This document shows, one piece after another, positions 1 through 5,020 of a stretch of DNA of 7,414 nucleotides (positions are counted from its first letter, which is position 1; the number at the start of each line of letters is the position of its first letter). Below the pieces are notes generated by a model. That model was given only the letters and a program-made list of their open reading frames with translations. It had not been told where the DNA came from and made no database searches. The stretch comes from Candidatus Blautia intestinipullorum (lineage in GTDB: Bacteria; Bacillota; Clostridia; Lachnospirales; Lachnospiraceae), in contig DWVA01000249.1 of the NCBI GenBank assembly GCA_019120475.1, positions 1-7,414 of the forward strand, in the 5' to 3' direction. The position numbers were made by a program, and so were the translations under genes.

Positions 1-900
1 CAGAAAAACCGAGAACACGGATCCCCGTCCTTTTTCCGAGGAGATCCTGATATATCCGCCTTCTCCCGCCAGAATCTCTCTCGCCAGATACAGACCGATC
101 CCCACGCCGTCCTGATCCTGTGTTTCTTCTCCTCGGCGGAACCTCTGGAACACAAGCGGGATCTCCTCCTCGTCCAGGCCCCGGCCGGTGTCCTCCACTT
201 CCACAGCTGTAAACAGTTCATACTGTTTCGTGCGGACCGTAATGCTTCCCCGGTCCGTGTATTTCACTGCGTTGTCCAGGATATTTCCAATGGCTTCCGC
301 CGTCCATTTCCTGTCAAAACATACCCTTATGGGTTCCGAAAGGTCTTTCAGCTCCAGCCCTTTCCGCTCTGCCTTTTCTCTGTAAGAGGCAATGGTCTCC
401 GACAGCATTTCTCTGATATCCTGCTCCCGGGGATAAAGGGTTATGATCCCCGTTTCCAGTCGCGACATTTTGATCAGAGATCCGATAAGGAAATTCAGTT
501 TTTCCGCCTGCTTCTGTATGGCTGTCAGAGATTCCTCCGTGTCGGGATCCGTCTCCCTCTCTGCCAGAAGCTGTGTGTAAAGAAGAAGATTCGCAATGGG
601 CGTTTTGGTCTGATGGGAAATATCCGCGATCAGAGTTTTGATCTTTTCTTTTTCCGCCGCAGCCGCTTTCATGGATTTTTCCGACGCGTTCAGATAATCC
701 GCCATTTCGCTTTCCAGGGCGGAACAAACGCTCTCGTCAAAACCGGACTCGCTGAAGCGTCCTGCCTGCGCCGCCTCCAGCATCCGGCGGAGCCGTTCTG
801 TGATCTGTCTCTGTTTCCGGTTCTGAAATATAACGAACAGAATGCTTCCCGTCACACATGCCGCCGCGATTGCTATACACAGTATACTTATTTTATCCAT
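1..900 (-). CDS. Sensor histidine kinase, short single-TM type (3' end cut by window edge)
   Basis: Membrane histidine kinase that would autophosphorylate and pass phosphate to the adjacent response regulator. Translating the minus strand from the ATG at 900-898 gives 300 codons with no stop before the edge. Visible in order: one N-terminal hydrophobic helix (about residues 4-25); a charged linker; the H-box DISHQTKTP with phospho-acceptor His96; the N-box AIGNILDNAVKYTD (N206, N210); the G1 box DTGRGL (D237); the F-box VFQRFRRG; the G2 box GVGIGLYLA; and a closing GRGSVFSVFL, which normally lies very near the C-terminus, so only a few residues should be missing. There is no second TM helix, extracellular loop or recognisable HAMP or PAS domain, so the input signal is not evident. 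The start is fixed by an 8-nt overlap (ATGGATAA) with the regulator's stop, implying translational coupling. Compact kinases like this often serve ABC-transporter-linked systems (VncS-like), but that link is inference because the downstream gene is outside the window. Confidence 0.93.
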   Translation of the reverse strand, partial: MDKISILCIAIAAACVTGSILFVIFQNRKQRQITERLRRMLEAAQAGRFSESGFDESVCSALESEMADYLNASEKSMKAAAAEKEKIKTLIADISHQTKTPIANLLLYTQLLAERETDPDTEESLTAIQKQAEKLNFLIGSLIKMSRLETGIITLYPREQDIREMLSETIASYREKAERKGLELKDLSEPIRVCFDRKWTAEAIGNILDNAVKYTDRGSITVRTKQYELFTAVEVEDTGRGLDEEEIPLVFQRFRRGEETQDQDGVGIGLYLAREILAGEGGYIRISSEKGRGSVFSVFL

Positions 901-1582
901 GCCGCTTCACCCACCGGTATCCCGATCCGTAGACCGTCTCGATCTGCGCTCCCGCATCCAGCTTGTTCCGCAGTCTTTTCACAGCAACGGACAGGGCGTT
1001 CTCGTCCACGTATTCCGCGCCGTCTGTCCAGAGCCGGTCGATCAGTGTTTCTCTTTTCAAAATACGCCCTTCATTTTCCACCAGGATACGGAGCAGCTTC
1101 TGTTCATTTTTACTCAGTTCCACCTGTTTACCGTCCACAGAGTACTCCATCCGGTCGAAACAGAAACGATACCTGCCATAAACCCACGCTGTTTCCTGCT
1201 TTTCTCCATTCTCCCTCATCCGGCGAAGCTGTGTATTGACTCTGGCGCGCAGCACCGCAAGACTGAAAGGCTTCGTGATATAATCGTCCGCGCCGGCTTC
1301 CAGTCCCGCCACAATATCGGTCTCCATATCGTTAGCCGTCAGGAGTATTACCGGAAAGCGCCATTGCCTTTTCACTTCTTCCAGAAAATCAAACCCGTTC
1401 CCGTCCGGGAGATTCACGTCCAGGATCATCAGATCCGGCAGGCCGTCTCTCAGTATCCCCCGGGCTTCCCTGAGCTTCCCGCAGATTTTGATTTCCCGGT
1501 CTTCTGTTTTCAGGGCTCTTTTAAGCCCCTGTGCAAGAACCCCGTCGTCCTCCACAATCAGAATAGATGTCTGTTGGTACAT
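893..1582 (-). CDS. OmpR/PhoB-family response regulator
   Basis: Cytoplasmic DNA-binding response regulator, 229 aa, the normal length for the family. The receiver domain (about residues 5-118) has the acidic pair E11/D12-D13, the phospho-acceptor D55 in LMILDVNLPDGNG, the switch T82 in ILLTAND, and K104 in YITKPF. The C-terminal winged helix (about 132-228) shows the family signatures LSKNEQKLLRILVEN, ENALSVAVKRLRNKL and IETVYGSGYRWV. The ATG start is preceded by GCGGAGAAAAACT, giving a GGAG ribosome binding site with about 7 nt spacing. It is the first gene of a two-gene operon with the kinase, which starts inside its last codons. A perfect TATAAT about 60 nt upstream supplies a probable promoter, and a tandem hexamer sits between the promoter boxes and could be an operator. 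The regulon cannot be read from the window. The neighbouring MATE transporter is separated by a strong terminator, so a functional link to it is only a possibility. Confidence 0.95.
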   Translation of the reverse strand: MYQQTSILIVEDDGVLAQGLKRALKTEDREIKICGKLREARGILRDGLPDLMILDVNLPDGNGFDFLEEVKRQWRFPVILLTANDMETDIVAGLEAGADDYITKPFSLAVLRARVNTQLRRMRENGEKQETAWVYGRYRFCFDRMEYSVDGKQVELSKNEQKLLRILVENEGRILKRETLIDRLWTDGAEYVDENALSVAVKRLRNKLDAGAQIETVYGSGYRWVKRHG

Positions 1583-1640
1583 AGTTTTTCTCCGCTAATG
1601 TCCACTTTTTTCTGTCCCAGTTTTCCAGTAGTATTACCTA

Positions 1641-1670
1641 ATTATAATCTTACAGGTTATGGTTATGCAA
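1641..1670 (-). promoter_or_regulatory. Probable SigA promoter of the two-component operon
   Basis: On the minus strand TTGCAT (1670-1665) lies 18 nt upstream of a perfect TATAAT (1646-1641). The -35 box is weak (TTG only) and the spacer is one base long, as expected for an activated or regulated promoter. The spacer contains the tandem hexamer ATAACC-ATAACC (1666-1655). Predicted transcription would start near 1634, giving a leader of roughly 50 nt before the regulator's ATG. Confidence 0.5.
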
Positions 1671-1700
1671 TAGATTTGTTTTCTTCCCTATAGGATTACG

Positions 1701-1742
1701 GATAAAATAATATCCCCAGGCCAGATACTGACCCGAGGATAT
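1701..1742 (-). terminator. Intrinsic terminator of the MATE gene
   Basis: Read on the minus strand, ATATCCTCGGGTCAG (1742-1728), loop TAT and CTGGCCTGGGGATAT (1724-1710) form a continuous 15-bp stem (Watson-Crick plus G-U pairs), followed at once by TATTTTATC. It begins two bases after the MATE stop codon. This separates the transporter transcript from the two-component operon. Confidence 0.85.
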
Positions 1743-1744
1743 CT

Positions 1745-3118
1745 TCACAGTCTGATCTCCCCGAGGCGTCCTGCGCCCCGCAGATATTTCCGATAGATAA
1801 AGAAAAATGTCACACACGAGAGACATGCCGCCGCGCCGTCCGCAAAAGGTTCCGCATAAAAAGCGGACTGCGCCGTCCATATAAGCGGGATCAGGCAGGT
1901 CGCGACAAAATAAAGGGTTTTCCTCGTCAGAGAAAGACTTAACGATATCTTTGTCATACCCAACGCCGTCAGCCCGTCCACGATCACATACTGAAAGCTT
2001 AACGGAATGATCATCAGCGTAAAGACTCTGATTCCCCACACAGCCAGCTTCGCATACTCCGGCTCATCTGTAAAGATCCGTACAAAATGCTGGGGCATGA
2101 TCCGCGAGATCAGGAACATGACCGAAGTAAAACATACGCAGAGCGCAAGCACCCAGAAAAATGTCTTCCGGATCCGGTCCGGCCGGTTCGCCCCATAGTT
2201 AAAACTGATCAGCGGCTGGGATCCGCCCGTGATACCCAGCATCGGCGAAGTGATCAGCAGCATATAGCTCTGCACGATGGTCGCCGCGGTGATCAGCGTG
2301 TCTCCGTACTCCGGCCCGCCGTAATACTGGAGCACCGCATTCAGCGCAATGATAATGATACTGTCTGACGCCAGGATCAGGAAAGGCGAAAATCCGATCT
2401 TTACGATCCGTTTGCCTGTATCCCGGTCCGGCCTGACAATGGCGAGGGGAACCGGCATCCTCTTCCGGCGCAGGGTACAGAGCACAAACGCGCAGGAACA
2501 CATCTGCGCCAGCACCGTCGCCACTGCTGCGCCCGCCACGCCCATATCAAAGAGAAAAATAAACACCGGATCCAGCACAATATTGACGACCGCCCCGATC
2601 AGGGTTGTCGTCATTCCCAGAAGCGGAAAGCCCTGGGCTGTAATAAAATAGTTCATCCCCGTGCCCAGAAGCGCAAAAAATGTACCGGCCGTATAGATCG
2701 TCATGTAAGCGTCCGCATAAGAAAACGTTACCTCACTGGCGCCGAACCAGTTTAAGAGCTGATCTTTCGTGACAAGGAAGATCAGCGTAAGCGCCAGCGA
2801 CACAATAATGAGATAGGAAAAACTGTTGGCCAGGATCTTCCGGGCATTTTTCTTATCCTCCGCGCCGAGCCGCACAGAAAAAAGCACAGATCCGCCAATC
2901 CCGAACAATGTGCCGAAAGATGATAACAGTGTCACGACCGGAGCGCAGACACCGACGCCGGCAAGGGCATCCGCGCCTGTCACCGGAATATTTCCCACGT
3001 AGATCCGGTCCACGATACTGTAGAGCACGTTCACAAACTGGGCGAACATAAACGGAATCGATATTTTCAATACAAGCAGGGGAATCGAATCCCTGCCGAA
3101 ATCATTTGTTTTCTTCAT
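1745..3118 (-). CDS. MATE family multidrug/toxin efflux transporter
   Basis: Complete 457-aa polytopic inner-membrane protein of the multi antimicrobial extrusion (MATE) family, predicted to export cationic or aromatic compounds using an Na+ or H+ gradient. The N-terminus has the family signature LVLKISIPFMFAQFVNVLYS with VDRIYVGNIP after it. Around residues 145-200 comes the conserved stretch GTGMNYFITAQGFP, then GAVVNIVLDPVFIF and GVAGAAVATVLAQ. The C-terminal half repeats the fold (ITGGSQPLISFNYGAN, then IIPLSFQYVIVDG). About 12 hydrophobic segments are seen, in the two six-helix bundles typical of the family, and the length is normal. The ATG has AGGGGAG about 12 nt upstream, a good but slightly distant ribosome binding site. 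It is monocistronic by context: its own extended -10 promoter and a strong terminator at its stop. Substrate cannot be assigned from sequence; the Clostridia MepA/NorM-like groups are the closest in appearance. Confidence 0.93.
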   Translation of the reverse strand: MKKTNDFGRDSIPLLVLKISIPFMFAQFVNVLYSIVDRIYVGNIPVTGADALAGVGVCAPVVTLLSSFGTLFGIGGSVLFSVRLGAEDKKNARKILANSFSYLIIVSLALTLIFLVTKDQLLNWFGASEVTFSYADAYMTIYTAGTFFALLGTGMNYFITAQGFPLLGMTTTLIGAVVNIVLDPVFIFLFDMGVAGAAVATVLAQMCSCAFVLCTLRRKRMPVPLAIVRPDRDTGKRIVKIGFSPFLILASDSIIIIALNAVLQYYGGPEYGDTLITAATIVQSYMLLITSPMLGITGGSQPLISFNYGANRPDRIRKTFFWVLALCVCFTSVMFLISRIMPQHFVRIFTDEPEYAKLAVWGIRVFTLMIIPLSFQYVIVDGLTALGMTKISLSLSLTRKTLYFVATCLIPLIWTAQSAFYAEPFADGAAACLSCVTFFFIYRKYLRGAGRLGEIRL

Positions 3119-3156
3119 TTTACTGATTTTCTCCCCTGTTGATCACAAACATTTCT

Positions 3157-3165
3157 ATTATAGCA
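3157..3165 (-). promoter_or_regulatory. Extended -10 promoter of the MATE gene
   Basis: The minus strand reads TGC-TATAAT (3165-3157), a perfect -10 hexamer with the TGn extension. The hexamer 17 nt upstream (CTTTTC) is a poor -35, which fits an extended -10 promoter. Predicted start near 3150 gives a short leader of about 30 nt carrying the AGGGGAG ribosome binding site. The promoter follows immediately after the T-tract of the terminator upstream. Confidence 0.6.
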
Positions 3166-3171
3166 CTGTTT

Positions 3172-3222
3172 ATCAAAAAGAAAAGAGAATACTGTAACTG
3201 CACCGGCAGAAACTGTATTCTC
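3172..3222 (-). terminator. Intrinsic terminator behind the 3' gene remnant
   Basis: The minus strand has two 17-nt arms (3222-3206 and 3201-3185), with three mismatches and a 4-nt loop, followed by TCTTTTCTTTTTGAT. It lies about 44 nt after the stop of the truncated frame at 3266-3448, as expected for the original terminator of that gene. It also insulates the MATE promoter directly downstream. Confidence 0.65.
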
Positions 3223-3265
3223 CACTTCTTTGTCATTTTTTCCAGCGCCTGGAATTTCATACATC

Positions 3266-3448
3266 TTAATCATAACAGGCGCTGAATGCAGGTCTCATTT
3301 CTTCGATCTGTCTGCGAGTCAGCCTGTAATCTGCAGCAACCTTTTCCCAGTTTTCTCTTACGATCTTCAAAATATCTTCTGCATAATTCCTTGCATCATT
3401 TTCATGAATCCCAAATCTGACAGCAGTCTGTATATCACATCCATAATT
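3266..3448 (-). pseudogene. 3' remnant of a lost gene, possibly HipA-like toxin C-terminus
   Basis: On the minus strand 60 sense codons run from just after an in-frame TAA (3451-3449) to a TAA at 3268-3266. The only Met lies 10 residues from the end, so there is no usable start and it is not an independent gene. The peptide is helical and charged: IQTAVRFGIHENDARNYAED, then ILKIVRENWEKVAADYRLT, then RRQIEEMRPAFSACYD. The pattern of a small domain with an Ala-rich helix, a Trp followed by xxxA, and a short Gly/Leu-type turn resembles the extreme C-terminus of HipA-family serine/threonine kinase-like toxins, but this is recognition by eye and is tentative. A terminator follows it, which supports descent from a real transcribed gene. 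The upstream part is absent: sequence right of 3451 goes directly into the hdeD 3' flank. Confidence 0.42.
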
Positions 3449-3502
3449 TTAATCTATTCAGACCAACGGTAATGACAGCTTCTATCTGAATGAACAATGA
3501 AA

Positions 3503-3534
3503 TCGCCCGCTTATTTTGGAGGATAAGTGGGCGA
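3503..3534 (-). terminator. Hairpin after hdeD, possible weak terminator
   Basis: Arms CGCCCGCTTAT (3504-3514) and ATAAGTGGGCG (3523-3533), extended by a further T-A pair, enclose an 8-nt loop. It starts about 21 nt beyond the hdeD stop, where a terminator is expected. The following minus-strand sequence (ATTTCATTGTTC) is only moderately T-rich, and the minus-strand RNA has one A-C mismatch, whereas the plus-strand RNA would have a G-U pair. Its role is therefore uncertain. Confidence 0.4.
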
Positions 3535-3554
3535 AAACTGTCTATAGTGTTAGT

Positions 3555-4097
3555 TTAATTTCTCGAATCCAACAAGGCGAGCGAAAAAATAACGCTGTCA
3601 ATACCAAGTATAAGTAAGTAAATTGCTATGATGTAGCTTGCGGACAGGAAAGACAGTACAGGATTCAGGATCATCGTGAATCCCAAGATTAAACCAATGA
3701 TATTCACAGCCATCGTAAAATAGTAATATCCGCTGACGCAGGTTAAGCGTACAAATGGCAGGTGAGAGAGCCTGCCGATACAGTGCATAATGAACCAAAT
3801 CGGGAACAGAATCAAAAGCGCCCATTCTCCGGCCACAATATTAAACAGGATAAACACACCGGCAATCACACTGATGATTCCTGAGACCAGCGAGATGGCT
3901 GGTGGAAAACCGGTACGCTGCTCAATTTTTATGTAATATGCAATGTCCATAATACCTGTCATCAGTGCAAAAACACCATAAATAAGTGTTGCGCCTTCTA
4001 ATGCGGCCGATGGCCTGATAAACGTATAAATGCCTAAAATAATTAGCAGGACACCAAAGATAAATTCGCCCCGTCCAACGGCTTTCCTACTTTTCAT
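3555..4097 (-). CDS. HdeD/DUF308 family membrane protein
   Basis: Small polytopic membrane protein of 180 aa, close to the length of E. coli HdeD (about 190). Six hydrophobic segments are seen at about residues 10-28, 33-55, 66-87, 92-108, 124-146 and 150-176. They form three repeats of the paired-helix DUF308 unit, each carrying the typical small-residue LxGIxxxIxP type turns (GVLLIILGIYTFIRP and SVIAGVFILFN are examples). HdeD is known in enterobacteria as an acid-resistance membrane protein; the molecular activity of DUF308 proteins is not established. The ATG at 4097 has AAGGAG with 9 nt spacing; an out-of-frame ATG just upstream is only 2 nt from that site and ends after five codons. It lies 120 nt downstream of hsp20 on the same strand with no good promoter between, so co-expression in a stress operon is likely. 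Confidence 0.85.
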   Translation of the reverse strand: MKSRKAVGRGEFIFGVLLIILGIYTFIRPSAALEGATLIYGVFALMTGIMDIAYYIKIEQRTGFPPAISLVSGIISVIAGVFILFNIVAGEWALLILFPIWFIMHCIGRLSHLPFVRLTCVSGYYYFTMAVNIIGLILGFTMILNPVLSFLSASYIIAIYLLILGIDSVIFSLALLDSRN

Positions 4098-4129
4098 AAG
4101 TCATTACTCCTTCCGCTCTGATGTAATTC

Positions 4130-4174
4130 AAAAGGCTCCTGTGAGAGGAACGCCTTTGTCTCTCGCAAGAGCCT
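4130..4174 (-). other. Intercistronic hairpin between hsp20 and hdeD
   Basis: An outer stem AGGCTC/GAGCCT (4133-4138 with 4169-4174) encloses an inner stem GTGAGAG/CTCTCGC (4141-4147 with 4160-4166, one G-U on the plus strand). On the minus strand the outer stem is followed by only TTTTG, so it may be a partial terminator, a processing site or an mRNA stabiliser between the two cistrons. It would let hsp20 be expressed more than hdeD. The function is inferred. Confidence 0.4.
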
Positions 4175-4217
4175 CTGTTAATCTATTTAAAACTTTCTTT
4201 AAAATAGGGGAAAAGCT

Positions 4218-4676
4218 TTAACCCTCAATAGCAATATGTTTATCATCTTCAACGGCTTTCTTCTCTGCTTTCTTTGGAATAGAGAGTTTCAAAATACCGT
4301 TTTCATATTTAGCCTTTACCTCATTCTGAGTGACTCCATCACCAACATAAAAACTTCTGCTCATCGCACCGGCATAGCGCTCTTTCCGGATATATTTACC
4401 TTTTTTATCTTTTTCATCTTTATCCAGACCTTTCGCTGCGGAAATGGTAAGATAACCATCTTCCAGAGTTGCGTTAATTTCGTCCTTCTTGAATCCCGGC
4501 AGATCAATGTCTACTTCATAACTGTCATCTGTTTCTTTGACATCTGTCTTCATCATGTTTTTTGCATGTTTCCCGTACAGAGGATTTTTCTTGCCGAAGA
4601 AGTACCGGTCAAAATTATCAAATGAATCCATCCAATCATCAAACAAATTTTCTCCAAAAACGCTAGGCATTAACAT
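4218..4676 (-). CDS. Hsp20/alpha-crystallin family small heat-shock protein
   Basis: ATP-independent holdase chaperone, 152 aa, a normal length for bacterial small heat-shock proteins. A short N-terminal arm rich in Phe and Asp (MLMPSVFGENLFDDWMDSF) leads to the alpha-crystallin domain at about residues 42-138. That domain shows MKTDVKETDDSYEVDIDLPG, the DGYLTISA strand and the diagnostic GILKLSIPK (127-135). The tail carries the I-x-I motif (I148-A-I150), which docks into a neighbouring subunit during oligomer assembly. The ATG at 4676 is chosen because AAGGAG lies 9 nt upstream; a second in-frame ATG is codon 3. Transcription is predicted from a SigA promoter overlapped by a CIRCE operator, so HrcA repression with heat induction is expected. 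The long leader holds a possible SD-masking fold and an overlapping upstream frame. HdeD follows on the same strand. Confidence 0.97.
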   Translation of the reverse strand: MLMPSVFGENLFDDWMDSFDNFDRYFFGKKNPLYGKHAKNMMKTDVKETDDSYEVDIDLPGFKKDEINATLEDGYLTISAAKGLDKDEKDKKGKYIRKERYAGAMSRSFYVGDGVTQNEVKAKYENGILKLSIPKKAEKKAVEDDKHIAIEG

Positions 4677-4762
4677 AAGTCATATCTCCTTTCAAAGATC
4701 ATACGTTGCAAGTTATTAGCACGATCGGAGAAATCCGAGGTGTCAAGTTTCTTTGGGAACAT
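4670..4762 (-). CDS. Upstream reading frame overlapping the hsp20 start (leader peptide candidate)
   Basis: In the hsp20 leader, an ATG at 4762-4760 opens a 30-codon frame (starting MFPKKLDTSDF, ending FERRYDLC). It stops at TAA 4672-4670, overlapping the first seven bases of hsp20. The stop-start overlap is the arrangement seen in translational coupling. Against it being a real gene: no Shine-Dalgarno sequence is visible before its ATG (TCCTTCAACGG), the peptide is unfamiliar, and a frame of this length can arise by chance. Confidence 0.2.
   Translation of the reverse strand: MFPKKLDTSDFSDRANNLQRMIFERRYDLC
4682..4740 (-). promoter_or_regulatory. Candidate SD-masking leader structure of hsp20 (possible RNA thermometer)
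   Basis: In the minus-strand RNA, AUUUCUCC (4734-4727) can pair with GGAGAUAU (4689-4682), which includes the hsp20 Shine-Dalgarno sequence (7 of 8 pairs, one U-U mismatch). Between them GAU/AUC and CGUGC/GCAACG (one bulged A) can continue the stem towards a loop UAAUAACUU. A competing local hairpin, UCGGA-UUUC-UCCGA, would use the same anti-SD bases. Small heat-shock genes are known targets of RNA thermometers (ROSE, fourU), but no family consensus is matched here. Confidence 0.3.
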
Positions 4763-4834
4763 CCGTTGAAGGATAATCTTTTAATCTGAGGTCTTACCTT
4801 TTACTTTTTATCCCTCTTCCTTTGTTCTAAGTGT

Positions 4835-4863
4835 AATATAACACATATTGTTAGCACTATCAA
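4835..4863 (-). promoter_or_regulatory. SigA promoter of hsp20-hdeD
   Basis: On the minus strand TTGATA (4863-4858), an optimal 17-nt spacer and TATATT (4840-4835) match 5 of 6 consensus bases in each box. The -35 box lies inside the CIRCE element, so HrcA bound there would block RNA polymerase. Predicted start near 4828 gives a leader of about 150 nt. Confidence 0.8.
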
Positions 4864-4877
4864 GATGTGAGTGCTAA
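4851..4877. promoter_or_regulatory. CIRCE operator (HrcA binding site)
   Basis: TTAGCACTA, nine bases, GAGTGCTAA: this matches the CIRCE consensus TTAGCACTC-N9-GAGTGCTAA in 17 of the 18 arm positions. It overlaps the -35 box of the hsp20 promoter. HrcA is the established CIRCE repressor of groESL, dnaK and, in several Clostridia, other heat-shock genes. HrcA itself is not encoded in the window. Confidence 0.93.
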
Positions 4878-5020
4878 TTTCACAGAAAGTTCACTTATCC
4901 TGTTAATTGAAAAAGTTATTTTTGGTTTTTTATATTTTTGCTTTTAATTATAGAAGCAAGGGTAGAAGTTACTTCTGCAATTGTGTTAAGCTATAACCCC
5001 GGAGCAGATTGGAGGTTGTT
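4878..5020 (+). promoter_or_regulatory. Gene-free AT-rich spacer with weak plus-strand promoter
   Basis: Divergent region between the hsp20 control region and the transposase remnant. It contains a T-rich run (4918-4945), a short hairpin TTGCTT/AAGCAA (about 4939-4960) and a palindrome AGAAGT-T-ACTTCT (4964-4976). A weak plus-strand promoter can be proposed: TTACTT (4969-4974), 17 nt, TATAAC (4992-4997). The left end of the insertion sequence should lie here, but I cannot fix its terminal repeat because the right end is missing. Confidence 0.35.

Noticed and set aside
314..727. Minus-strand frame of 137 codons within the kinase
   Set aside because: The neighbouring frame on the same strand encodes the complete set of histidine kinase boxes; this one is low-complexity out-of-frame translation.
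1600..1622. TGTCCACTTTTTTCTGTCCCA stretch resembling some insertion-sequence ends
   Set aside because: No partner inverted repeat, transposase or target duplication was found nearby, and it sits in the leader of the response regulator.
842..1693. Long plus-strand open frame opposite the response regulator
   Set aside because: It is antisense to a response regulator with all catalytic motifs and has no recognisable sequence or ribosome binding site; it is a shadow of the real gene.
4716..4746. Second heat-shock promoter: perfect TTGACA (4746-4741, minus) near a CIRCE half-site TTAGCAC (4716-4722)
   Set aside because: No acceptable -10 occurs at 16-18 nt, and the second CIRCE arm is missing.
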